A stretch of DNA of 39,147 bases from Bacteroidota bacterium (GCA_027484685.1 JAIXSO010000044.1:1-39147), one strand, 5' to 3'. Shown: positions 6,518-13,543, counted from the stretch's first letter. Program-made: numbers and translations. Notes: generated by a model from the sequence alone, not told the origin.

Positions 6518-7501
6518 ATGAACAAAATAGCAATCCTTTTTATTTTAAATCCTTTTTTAGCAATTAGTCATTGCTTTTCTCAGGAAATAACTCCTTTTCG
6601 AGTTCAAGAAAAATGCGGGTTCACTGTAAAAGATGCATCAGGAAAAGTAATATCACATGTTGATGCTACGTTTAATGGTTTAAGAATTCATGCAAATTCA
6701 GTTTTAAATACAGATCTTACTCTTTACATGGATTTTGGAGATAATTTATGGTCGAATTTTGTTGATACTATTTTTACTGAAAGTCCTTGCCACAAAGATT
6801 CTGCTGACGATTGTTACAACGTAGATACTAGTGTAGTTTATGGTCGTAAATTCTTTAACAAAAACATTATGGCATTACGAAAAAAATGGGGCTTGATTGA
6901 CTATAAAGGGAATGTTATTTTGCCTTTTATTTATGATAGTATTTTGGTTTATAGGAGACATTTTTTACCAAATAGTAAAGACTCAGAATACAAACTGCCC
7001 TATCTTTTACTTTTTAAAAACAATAAAATGGCTGTTTGTGATAATAAAGGAAAAATTATTCTCAACGAAAATATACAGCAAATAATTAACAAGAATATTT
7101 CAGCAAAAGTTAAATACGATATTTTAGACTTTACGCTTATTGGAAAAAATTTATTAGTAGCCAAAGATGCAGTTTATTATGATTCATCGTTTGTGAAAAT
7201 TACTAAAAATGCAGAGATAGGTATAGTAAATAATGATACTATGTATTATGATCATTTTATACGCATCAATAATAAAGGGTTTGTTGGAGGAAGTTATAAT
7301 GTGCTCAATCTTGAAACTGGAAAATATATATTTGAAAAATGGCAGAAAAAAGTGGTAGTTAAAATAAGTTCAAGGTATAAAGATAATAACTATTATATCT
7401 TGGATATAACCAATGGTAATTCAATAACAGAGTATTTAGATAATTTTCAACATACAGAAATTTTGGAAGGATATAATATCACATTTGAAACTGCTAAATA
7501 A
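6518..7501 (+). CDS. WG-repeat secreted protein, divergent member (327 aa)
   Basis: Signal peptide MNKIAILFILNPFLAISHCF with cleavage near CFS-QE. WG-type units appear as KCGFTVKDASGKVISHVD (about 33-50), KKWGLIDYKGNVILPFIYD (about 122-140) and NKMAVCDNKGKIILNEN (about 170-186). The second is a textbook unit: WG, then DxxGxxxxPxIYD. The C-terminal third is not repeat-like. It is much more distant from the 290 and 3051 genes than these are from each other, so it is an older relative rather than a new duplicate. Unlike those two it lies on the plus strand behind the conserved leader. Role unknown; secretion is likely. Confidence 0.8.
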   Translation: MNKIAILFILNPFLAISHCFSQEITPFRVQEKCGFTVKDASGKVISHVDATFNGLRIHANSVLNTDLTLYMDFGDNLWSNFVDTIFTESPCHKDSADDCYNVDTSVVYGRKFFNKNIMALRKKWGLIDYKGNVILPFIYDSILVYRRHFLPNSKDSEYKLPYLLLFKNNKMAVCDNKGKIILNENIQQIINKNISAKVKYDILDFTLIGKNLLVAKDAVYYDSSFVKITKNAEIGIVNNDTMYYDHFIRINNKGFVGGSYNVLNLETGKYIFEKWQKKVVVKISSRYKDNNYYILDITNGNSITEYLDNFQHTEILEGYNITFETAK

Positions 7502-7557
7502 ATTAAAGACTTGCAGCGCAACTTCTATATAAAATTCAAAACCATCCCAATAATTTA

Positions 7558-7609
7558 CCCAAACAAAACGTTTTAGGTTTGGTATTTATTTTATTAATAT
7601 TGTTTTACC
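7558..7609 (+). promoter_or_regulatory. Conserved cassette leader, copy e
   Basis: CCCAAAC, AAAACGTTTT, AGGTTTGG, then TATTTATTTTATTAATATTG and TTTTACC-ATG. Upstream bases 7530..7557 (AAAATTCAAAACCATCCCAA) also match copy a, so the conserved block is about 80 bp here. A remnant of a family A right end (GCAGCGCAACTTCTA) lies at 7513..7528. Confidence 0.8.
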
Positions 7610-8131
7610 ATGAAAAAAATAATACTCATTATATTTCTATTATTTAGTTTAAATGCATTCTCAGACTGGCAAGAGGAAACGCCAAATGGAAAAATAATGA
7701 CTGATGTGTGGTTAAATGTAAAAGGTATGTACTTACAAGGAATAGAAGAATTTTATTTTTACGATGATTGTGTAATTGGTAAAAGTAGTACATCTTATGG
7801 CGATTTTAAATCTGGTTATTTTGTTATTAATGAAAAAACTGGTAAGATTGATACTTTTAACACTGAACAAGATTGGAAGACGTTTATAAAATTACACGAT
7901 TTGGAGCCATGGATTTGGAAAAGAACCTATACTGAAGGATGGAGTGTTTTAACATTTGGATTTATTTTAGCGCTTATTGCTTTTAGTATACCAATTTTTA
8001 TTATTTACAGAATACTAAAGACAGCTATCAATATGAACCGATTCAAAAAACCTTCTAGAATTATTGCTTTAATAATTATTGGCTTATTTGTATTAAGGTA
8101 TTTGTTAGATGAATTTCCAGGAAGTATTTAA
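7610..8131 (+). CDS. Membrane protein of unknown function (173 aa)
   Basis: MKKIILIIFLLFSLNAFSD is a signal peptide or first membrane segment. A soluble part of about 85 residues follows (WQEETPNGKIM to WKRTYTEGW), then two hydrophobic segments: about 112-132 (TFGFILALIAFSIPIFIIY) and about 147-163 (IIALIIIGLFVLRYLL), with basic RFKKPSR between them. The short soluble part would be periplasmic, and the protein sits in the inner membrane. No family was recognised. Its stop is 16 bp before the start of the FGE-like gene at 8148, which has no leader of its own, so the two are probably one transcript from leader e. Confidence 0.75.
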   Translation: MKKIILIIFLLFSLNAFSDWQEETPNGKIMTDVWLNVKGMYLQGIEEFYFYDDCVIGKSSTSYGDFKSGYFVINEKTGKIDTFNTEQDWKTFIKLHDLEPWIWKRTYTEGWSVLTFGFILALIAFSIPIFIIYRILKTAINMNRFKKPSRIIALIIIGLFVLRYLLDEFPGSI

Positions 8132-8147
8132 AATAATTGCTAAAAAT

Positions 8148-9341
8148 ATGAAATTCAAAATAATCATAATTGTACTCTTTACACTAAGCTGTAGTATTGG
8201 TTTTGGGCAGGTAAAAAATAAAAAACCTATCAAAATGAAGTACGTGCCAACTGATATGATATTATGCGTTCCTGCTCCGGAAGACTCATTAAAACCATTT
8301 TATATATCCAATCATTTAACCACTAATAAGGAGTATTTTACTTTTTTGCTTTGGATATATTATGTTGACCGATATTCTAGTAAAAGAAATTTAATTTTAG
8401 AATATTTACCAAAAGATGAGGTAAATTTTATAAGGCTATTTCATCCGGAATATGACAATCTTCCTGTTTTAGGGCTAACCAATAAACAAATAATAGAATT
8501 TTGTACTTGGAAAACATCAAGGCTTAATGAATATATTTTGAATAAATTTGTGATAAAAAATAAAAAACAAATCAAAAAACAATTTATTTGTTCAAGCAAT
8601 TATTCTCTGTTTACACTTGAGGCTTTTACTTTTGAAATGACACCCTTTTTTGAAAGAAAATATTATGAAAAATGGGAAATAAAAGATTCAACAACAGATG
8701 AAAATGATTTTAGAAATAGAATTATTTGGAATAGTAATTATTTATACCCTAACTTTAGATTGCCTACCAAAGAAGAACTTTTTTTTGCCAATGACCCAAG
8801 TGGAAATTTTGCAATTAGCAATGGTTTACCTGACAAAAGTATTGAGTACATTTACGATCAATTGAGAGAATACTGGTATAAAGATGATTATGCATTTGAT
8901 TTAACAAGGCAGATTGATTACTTCTTTGATTTGAAAATTGGTAATAATAGTAAACCAAGTAAAAAATTGCTTTATAATTATAAACATAGTTTTAAAATCA
9001 ACAAAAAATCCAGGTTTGTCAATAGATTAGAAAGAGTATTTTATGATTCTAATTCAAATAACTTTGATTGCTATAAAAACGAAGCTTTATTCCACAAAAT
9101 AAAAAGAGATAAAATTGAAAGATGTTTAGAATTAGATTCTTTAGGTAAAGTAAATACAAAATGTAACATACTTATAATTGATGAAGAAAATTCAAAACCT
9201 GTCTTTATTAAATACGATGAATACATTAAATGCTATAACAATATAAAACATTCAATATTGGGAACAGGGAATTATAACGATGAAGCAGAATATATTAATT
9301 ATTCAGGATTTAGATGCGTAATGTTTGCACCTGGTTATTGA
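8148..9341 (+). CDS. Formylglycine-generating-enzyme-like (SUMF1/GldJ-GldK-like) protein
   Basis: 397 residues from this ATG; a start 39 bp further up overlaps the previous gene and would hide the MKFKIIIIVLF signal. The signal has a possible lipobox (TLSC, Cys15) or ends at GFGQ. FGE-sulfatase (SUMF1) landmarks appear in order: FYISNHLTTNKEYFTFL (51-67, like the 'Y-x-s-x-x-E-V-T-N' strand), LPVLGLTNKQIIEFCTWKTS (105-124), FRLPTKEELFFA (203-214) and a closing YSGFRCVMFAPGY. The layout is closest to GldJ/GldK, the T9SS lipoproteins with this fold. The copper-binding catalytic Cys pair of true FGE is not evident, so it is probably a structural relative and not an enzyme. The central part (about 220-380) is highly divergent. 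Confidence 0.75.
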   Translation: MKFKIIIIVLFTLSCSIGFGQVKNKKPIKMKYVPTDMILCVPAPEDSLKPFYISNHLTTNKEYFTFLLWIYYVDRYSSKRNLILEYLPKDEVNFIRLFHPEYDNLPVLGLTNKQIIEFCTWKTSRLNEYILNKFVIKNKKQIKKQFICSSNYSLFTLEAFTFEMTPFFERKYYEKWEIKDSTTDENDFRNRIIWNSNYLYPNFRLPTKEELFFANDPSGNFAISNGLPDKSIEYIYDQLREYWYKDDYAFDLTRQIDYFFDLKIGNNSKPSKKLLYNYKHSFKINKKSRFVNRLERVFYDSNSNNFDCYKNEALFHKIKRDKIERCLELDSLGKVNTKCNILIIDEENSKPVFIKYDEYIKCYNNIKHSILGTGNYNDEAEYINYSGFRCVMFAPGY

Positions 9342-9353
9342 AAAATTAACCTG

Positions 9354-9424
9354 CGCGGGAAATTGTAAAAACGTAACACGTTACGTCTCCAATAAAAAAG
9401 ACGTTGCGTGCAATGTTTCTAAAA
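9354..9424. repeat. Family A double-hairpin repeat, copy 5
   Basis: GCGGGAAATTG, AACGTAAC/GTTACGTC core (outer GAGA lost on the left), AATAAAAAA linker, GACGTTGC/GCAATGTT second hairpin. Begins 12 bp after the stop of the FGE-like gene. Confidence 0.8.
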
Positions 9425-9447
9425 ATACAAACCCAATTATAACTATT

Positions 9448-9521
9448 GTTCGACCCCATCGGGGTCGCATGTTTATAGCTTAATTGTTTTCTATAAACAT
9501 ACGACCCCGATGGGGTCGAAC
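9448..9521. repeat. Family B hairpin repeat, copy 3 (74 bp)
   Basis: GTTCGACCCC and GGGGTCGAAC arms. Here the inner loops are exact complements (CCCCATCGGGG on the left, CCCCGATGGGG on the right) and the inner arm is ATGTTTATAG / CTATAAACAT, a perfect pair. Copies 1 and 2 have ATATTTATAG, so this copy keeps or restores pairing. Confidence 0.85.
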
Positions 9522-9560
9522 GTTACAACAATGGTTTGTAATCCATTTCATCATTTTTTT

Positions 9561-9611
9561 CCAAACAAAACGTTTTAAGTTTGGTGTTTATTTTATTAAT
9601 ATTGTTACACT
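9561..9611 (+). promoter_or_regulatory. Conserved cassette leader, copy f
   Basis: CCAAAC, AAAACGTTTT, AAGTTTGG, then TGTTTATTTTATTAATATTG and TTACACT-ATG. The outer arms CCAAAC/GTTTGG stay fully complementary even though the linker changed from AG to AA. Confidence 0.8.
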
Positions 9612-10376
9612 ATGAAATTCAAAATACTATTCCTAGCAATAATAATAACCACCTTATTTTCTTGCAATGAAAACAAGAACAATGAAATGTGTTTGAAATA
9701 TTCTACCTCCTTTATAAACAAAGAAACGCAGCGTTTGGTTAACCAGATAAATGATTACTATAACTTCAACCGAACTGATAAAAAAGGAATTGTATTTAAA
9801 AATAGACTAGTAATGATTGAAGCTGGTTATGAGAAGCTTTCAAACAAAATCAAATCATCTGACAATATTGAATTGAACAGAATTGCCCTGGAAGGCTTTT
9901 GTTTATTAGTAAAAAACTATTTGGTTGGGAACAAATATGCTGATTCGTTACAGCTGCTTGTTTTAAATACCAATCAAGAAATTTTGAACATAGCCAGCCT
10001 AATTAGATACGAGGCTTTAAATAATTTGGTAAACGATTTTTTTAAAACACTTGATATTATTTACGACTTTGATTATAATTATTATGCTAATGCTGATACC
10101 ATAAAACTATCAGAAGCTTTTAAAGGATTTGTTACTTATGAATTTTCATCAACCCAAAATAATGAATACAAAGACTACAAAATACTAAGTACAAAAAGAA
10201 ATGGCAAAGCTATAGAAAAATTGGAAATTCAATTAGCCCCAAATAACAGGTTATTTATAATTAAACCGGAACAAATTGGTAATTATGAAATCAATTTGGA
10301 GTACAGTAGAACAAGTAATTTACAACCTTACAAAAAAGCGTATCCATTACAAATAAAATTTGTAGTGGTGGAATAA
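9612..10376 (+). CDS. Lipoprotein of unknown function (254 aa)
   Basis: MKFKILFLAIIITTLFSC then NENKNN: type II signal peptide, lipobox LFSC, Cys18. Residues about 25-160 look mainly helical (ETQRLVNQINDYYNF, KLSNKIKSSDNIELNRIAL, LLVLNTNQEILNIASLI). The last 90 residues look like a beta domain (GFVTYEFSSTQNN, KLEIQLAPNNRLFIIKPEQI, YPLQIKFVVVE). The layout loosely recalls the helical plus Ig-like build of GldM-type proteins, but there is no membrane helix and the similarity is too weak for a call. The start is fixed by leader f. It is the last gene of the repeat-rich region; family A copy 6 follows 18 bp after its stop. Confidence 0.75.
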   Translation: MKFKILFLAIIITTLFSCNENKNNEMCLKYSTSFINKETQRLVNQINDYYNFNRTDKKGIVFKNRLVMIEAGYEKLSNKIKSSDNIELNRIALEGFCLLVKNYLVGNKYADSLQLLVLNTNQEILNIASLIRYEALNNLVNDFFKTLDIIYDFDYNYYANADTIKLSEAFKGFVTYEFSSTQNNEYKDYKILSTKRNGKAIEKLEIQLAPNNRLFIIKPEQIGNYEINLEYSRTSNLQPYKKAYPLQIKFVVVE

Positions 10377-10394
10377 ATACACCAAATAAACCAT

Positions 10395-10463
10395 TGCGGG
10401 AAAACGTAGAGACTTAACATGTTACGTCTCCAATAAAAAAGGCGTTGCGTGCAAAGTCTCTAC
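10395..10463. repeat. Family A double-hairpin repeat, copy 6
   Basis: GCGGGAAAAC, GAGACTTAAC/GTTACGTCTC, AATAAAAAA linker, GGCGTTGC/GCAAAGTC, CTCTACA. This is the last family A element; none was found in the remaining 28.6 kb. Confidence 0.85.
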
Positions 10464-10501
10464 ATTGGTTCTCAATAATTTCAATTGTTTTCTATTGGAA
10501 A

Positions 10502-10530
10502 GGTAAAGTCGTTTAATTAAACGTCTCTAC
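10502..10530. repeat. Short family A-related hairpin
   Basis: GTAAAGTCGTTTAAT / ATTAAACGTCTCTAC, with TTTAATTAAA forming the centre. It follows TTGGAAAG, matching the TTGGCAYG flank of the copies at 239 and 2280. It lies 22 bp beyond the 3' end of the SGNH hydrolase gene (minus strand). Confidence 0.7.
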
Positions 10531-10552
10531 AAAATTCAAAAGAAGCAAACCA

Positions 10553-11266
10553 TTATTTACCAACTATCTTTTTATAAACCACAGGTTTCATCAGGTCAAC
10601 CCACATTTTATACATGGCGGCACTTGGGTGTAAACCATCAGATGCTACTAATTCAGGATTGGTTAAACCCATTTGCGAAATAGGAGTAATGTTCAAATAA
10701 CTCACATTTAAGGAATCTGTTATGCTTTTATTAATTTGATTGTAGTTTTCAATTTGAGCAGAAATGGTGCTTTGGTTGTTTTTACCAAAAGGAGTAAAGC
10801 CATAATCAGGAATAGAAACCACAAAAACCTTATTGGTATCAAAATTAGCTAAAACTATTGCTTTGTTTATAAGTGTTTTAAACTCAGTTTTGTAAAGTTC
10901 AATGGGTTTGTTTTGGTATTGATTGTTTACCCCGATTAAAAGCGAAAGCAAGTTGTACTTTTTATCCAAATTTTGATTATTGATAGCATCAATCAAATTG
11001 GTGGTTGTCCAGCCGGTGGTGGCTATAATTTTTACTTCGTTAAATAAAATGGTATCGTTAGCCAATGTTTTTGCCAATTGATTCGGAAAATTTTCCTCAA
11101 AAAATACACTTTGCCCAATGGTGTAGGAGTCGCCAAGTGCTAAGAAATTCACTTTAAAAGTATCTTCTTTAGGTGTATTTGGTATAATTGGTTGGCTTAT
11201 GGTGGTGGTTTGTTTGCTGCAAGCACTTAACAATGCTGCTAAACAAATTATTTGAAAAAACTTCAT
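10553..11266 (-). CDS. SGNH/GDSL-family hydrolase lipoprotein
   Basis: 237 residues. MKFFQIICLAALLSAC then SKQTTT is a lipoprotein signal with lipobox LSAC (Cys16). SGNH blocks are clear: block I FLALGDSYTIG with nucleophile Ser47, block III LIGVNNQYQ with the Gly/Asn pair, and block V SDGLHPSAAMY with Asp210 and His213 completing the triad. The family removes acyl or acetyl groups from lipids or carbohydrates; the substrate here is not predictable, and the lipid anchor places the enzyme in the envelope. The next gene (11290..11712, same strand) lies 23 bp upstream, so the two may be co-transcribed. Confidence 0.9.
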   Translation of the reverse strand: MKFFQIICLAALLSACSKQTTTISQPIIPNTPKEDTFKVNFLALGDSYTIGQSVFFEENFPNQLAKTLANDTILFNEVKIIATTGWTTTNLIDAINNQNLDKKYNLLSLLIGVNNQYQNKPIELYKTEFKTLINKAIVLANFDTNKVFVVSIPDYGFTPFGKNNQSTISAQIENYNQINKSITDSLNVSYLNITPISQMGLTNPELVASDGLHPSAAMYKMWVDLMKPVVYKKIVGK

Positions 11267-11289
11267 ACAATCATATACGCTTTAAGGCA

Positions 11290-11712
11290 TCATTTAGTTT
11301 TTAAGGTTAAAAACCATTCTAGTTCACTGGTAAAAACTAATTTTTCTTCCTCATCATGAACGGTTACTGAAATGGTTACCAAAGCTCGTTTTTTGGTTTG
11401 TAAATCAGTTATTACAAGTTCTTTACTGGTATTTTTAAATTCAGCTTTGGCATAAATAGCCGAAAATGCAGGTTGCTTATATTTGGTTTGCGTACTTCTT
11501 AGCAAAGGGATAAACTCATGTTGAAATGCTTCAAAATTTTGAAGTAAAAACTGCGCACTTGTAGCTTCGGCAAGCGAAAAAATAACTGCCGCATGCACAC
11601 TATTAAAGTGATTGAGCAAATTGGGAGTAAACGGAATGGTATAAATAAAACCTGGCTTTTGGCTAGGTAATACATTCAAAATTTGATTCAGTTTTAAGTC
11701 TAAAGGAGTCAT
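11290..11712 (-). CDS. DUF4442/PaaI-like hotdog-fold thioesterase
   Basis: 140 residues, a single hotdog domain. The diagnostic part is LLNHFNSVHAAVIFSLAEAT (about 50-69), matching the 'NHxxxxHAGxLFxLAEA' helix region of the DUF4442/YiiD C-terminal thioesterase group. It is followed by RSTQTKYKQPAF and a beta-sheet half (KELVITDLQTKKRALVTISV). Members hydrolyse acyl-CoA or act as acyl-binding proteins; no substrate can be named. No signal peptide, so cytosolic. It is followed on the same strand by the SGNH hydrolase, which may point to a shared lipid or acyl theme. Confidence 0.85.
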   Translation of the reverse strand: MTPLDLKLNQILNVLPSQKPGFIYTIPFTPNLLNHFNSVHAAVIFSLAEATSAQFLLQNFEAFQHEFIPLLRSTQTKYKQPAFSAIYAKAEFKNTSKELVITDLQTKKRALVTISVTVHDEEEKLVFTSELEWFLTLKTK

Positions 11713-11727
11713 AATTAAAGTGTAAAT

Positions 11728-11763
11728 ATAAAAAAAGAGGTTGTCTCAAAAGGACGACCTCTT
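11728..11763 (-). terminator. Intrinsic terminator downstream of nfu
   Basis: On the minus strand AAAGAGGTCGTC pairs with GACAACCTCTTT (one G-T pair) over a 6-7 nt loop, and a run of seven T follows. It forms the left end of the MITE-like element, so the element may supply the terminator of the nfu transcript. Confidence 0.65.
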
Positions 11764-11885
11764 TGTGTTCTGTCACATTGAGCGTATACCGATAGCTATC
11801 GGTAGAAATGTTTTGAAAACGTGATTATTAGGTTCTCGACTTCACTCGAACTGACAAGCATTTTAAGGCATTTGAGACAGCCTTA
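11734..11885. repeat. MITE-like intergenic element with terminal inverted repeats
   Basis: The ends AGGTTGTCTCAAA (11738..11750) and TTTGAGACAGCCT (11871..11883) are inverted repeats with one mismatch. The interior holds a perfect palindrome ACCGATAGCTATCGGT (11788..11803), a TGTCA/TGACA pair and CTCGACTTCACTCGAA. There is no coding capacity. The design (GAGACAGCCT ends, TGTCA..TCGA..TGACA inside) is one I associate with dispersed intergenic repeats of Bacteroidota genomes. It fills the gap between the thioesterase gene and nfu. Confidence 0.7.
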
Positions 11886-11910
11886 TTTGTATGTAATCAA
11901 AAATATTTTC

Positions 11911-12486
11911 TTAAAGGCTTTCGGCCACCACTTCTTTAACCTGCGGAACCATGCGGGTTAACAATCCTTCGATGCCACGTTTTAAAGTTACCGTAGATGA
12001 TGGGCAGCCGCTGCAAGAACCTTTCAATTCAACAGTTACCAATCCACTTTCCTCGTTAAACGATTTGAACGAAATCATTCCGCCATCGTTTTCAACCGCT
12101 GGTTTGATATAAGTATCCAAAATATCTAAAATTTGAGCAACTATAATATTATCAGCACCTTCAATATTTGACTTGTCCGATTTATAACTAATTGGCTCGC
12201 CAGCTTCTACGTAAGCTTTTAAAAATTCTTTGACAATTGGTGTAATTTCATGCCATTCAGCTTCAGGAGTGCGGGTAATGGTAACAAAATTATTCATTAC
12301 AAAAACACCATTTACAAAGCTAAATTCAAATAAACTTTTAGCTAGAGGAGAGGCATTTGCCTTTTCTTTGGTTGGATAATCTTCGGCCTCATCAGGCAAA
12401 ATCATTTTGTTGAAAACAAACTTCATCGTTTCAGGATTAGGAGTTTGTTCAGCATATATATTCCAGTATTCAGTATTTTCAGTCAT
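11911..12486 (-). CDS. nfu: Nfu-type iron-sulfur cluster scaffold (Nfu_N + NifU C-terminal domain)
   Basis: 191 residues from MTENTEYWNIY; an in-frame ATG 45 bp upstream adds an unlikely MYVCISNLIRLNK extension. The N-terminal domain (about 8-95) shows AEQTPNPETMKFVFNK and FEFSFVNGVFVMNNFVTITR, the Nfu_N pattern. The C-terminal NifU-like domain (about 115-191) has YIKPAVENDGGMISF and the cluster-binding GSCSGCPSSTVTLKRGIE with Cys158 and Cys161 (CxxC). The protein receives a [4Fe-4S] cluster and passes it to apo-enzymes in the cytosol. Complete, with no odd features. It has its own terminator in the repeat element downstream. Confidence 0.93.
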   Translation of the reverse strand: MTENTEYWNIYAEQTPNPETMKFVFNKMILPDEAEDYPTKEKANASPLAKSLFEFSFVNGVFVMNNFVTITRTPEAEWHEITPIVKEFLKAYVEAGEPISYKSDKSNIEGADNIIVAQILDILDTYIKPAVENDGGMISFKSFNEESGLVTVELKGSCSGCPSSTVTLKRGIEGLLTRMVPQVKEVVAESL

Positions 12487-12757
12487 CTTATTTTTATTTA
12501 GTCTAATTAAGTTTGATATGCAAACATACAATTAACATTTATATTCACTCAAAAGTTTTTATGATTTTTTTAGCCCATTCTCAGGCGCTAGAAAAAGATA
12601 GAAGCCAAGTGCAGATAAATTAATTTCATAATAACATGAGATGAATTTAATTAATACAAGAAAATCTAGTTGTAATTTATAAGAGTTATTGCCTTATAAA
12701 ATATTCTCAAATTTAATGTTATAAATATCTATTTATCAATATAATAAAATACAATAT

Positions 12758-13216
12758 CTATTTATCAACTTTTACTTTTAATTTAGCCAATTCTTCGTCC
12801 ATTTTTTGTTGAATTTCGCTCATTCCAACTTGGGTGTTTAGTAAAATATTGTCAAGTTCAGTAAAGTGTCTTAATTCATCCATAAATAGCTTATGGTAAC
12901 TAATAACCGAGTCTGTATTTTCCTTAAATTGTTCCAGTTGTTGAGCTAAATTTTTAATATTATTGATTTCATTATCAATATTTAACGAGGTTTTTTCGAC
13001 CTTTATCATTTCACCTTTTCCTATCATTAACCAAGTGGCATCAATAGTAGGGTAGGTGTGCAGTATTTTTTGTAAAATATCCACTCCAGGCTTATTTCTA
13101 CCAGATGAAATATGGGTAATTACAGGCAGCCCTACCCCCAATTCGGTAGCAAATATTGATTTAGAGCCACAAAAACGCTCCATTATTTCACATACACGTT
13201 TGTTAAGTTCATCCAT
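12758..13216 (-). CDS. XRE-family helix-turn-helix repressor with coiled-coil tail
   Basis: 152 residues. An HTH_3/XRE-type DNA-binding domain covers about 5-60 (RVCEIMERFCGSKSIFATEL, then ITHISSGRNKPGVDILQKIL), followed by the TWLMIGKGEM motif seen in many Bacteroidota phage-type repressors. The rest (about 80-152) is charged and heptad-like (NIKNLAQQLEQF, GMSEIQQKMDEELAKLKVKV), a likely dimerisation coiled coil replacing the peptidase domain of LexA-like repressors. Upstream, between this gene and the divergent DUF1456 gene, lies a cluster of ATACA-N2-TGTAT-type sites, one 20 bp from the start codon, so it probably represses itself. Confidence 0.85.
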   Translation of the reverse strand: MDELNKRVCEIMERFCGSKSIFATELGVGLPVITHISSGRNKPGVDILQKILHTYPTIDATWLMIGKGEMIKVEKTSLNIDNEINNIKNLAQQLEQFKENTDSVISYHKLFMDELRHFTELDNILLNTQVGMSEIQQKMDEELAKLKVKVDK

Positions 13217-13235
13217 ATTGAAAATCAGCTATATA

Positions 13236-13428
13236 ATACATTTGTATAGTCGCAAATTTACAAATGTTTAGCTTAAATACAAATGTAAAGTATGCAGTTT
13301 ACATTTGTATTTTAAAGGGTTGAACTTGAATCTTAGTTTTTACACGCTAATTCACTCTTTTTTAAGTGTTTATGGTAGTGTTTTGAGCTCGAAAAGTTAC
13401 TATTTACAATAGTAAATACATTTGTAAA
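13236..13428. promoter_or_regulatory. Cluster of operator-like inverted repeats
   Basis: Related sites: ATACATTTGTAT (13236..13247), TTTACAAATGTTTA (13257..13270), ATACAAATGTAAA (13277..13289), TTTACATTTGTAT (13298..13310), TTTACAATAGTAAA (13403..13416) and ATACATTTGTAAA (13416..13428). The third and fourth are exact inverted copies 8 bp apart. Each site is a 5-bp inverted repeat (ATACA/TGTAT or TTTAC/GTAAA). They fill the 337-bp space between the XRE gene and the DUF1456 gene, which suggests cooperative binding by the XRE protein. The rest of that space, apart from a -7 box at 13536, shows nothing. Confidence 0.7.
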
Positions 13429-13535
13429 CCCAAGTAATTACTTGAACAATTAATAAGAATAGGCTTTAATTATTATGCTATTAAAACTTAAAAAATGGTG
13501 TTTTATTTAAAGCCTGACAATTGCGTATAAAATTT

Positions 13536-13543
13536 TATATTTG
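13536..13543 (+). promoter_or_regulatory. Putative -7 box of the DUF1456 gene
   Basis: TATATTTG matches TAnnTTTG and lies 10 bp before the ATG, giving a very short or absent 5' leader if used. No well-placed TTTG -33 box was found. Confidence 0.45.

Noticed and set aside
8109-8147. Upstream start for the FGE-like gene (MNFQEVFKI...)
   Set aside because: It overlaps the previous gene and puts 13 residues ahead of a clear signal peptide. The MKFK start matches the sibling genes.
1381-10463. Integron-type cassette array with attC sites
   Set aside because: No integrase was found, and family A/B lack the paired R and L boxes typical of attC. The cassette idea is kept only as homology- or leader-based exchange.
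239-10530. CRISPR array from the repeated palindromes
   Set aside because: Repeats are far apart, lie between genes, have no regular spacers, and no cas gene is present.
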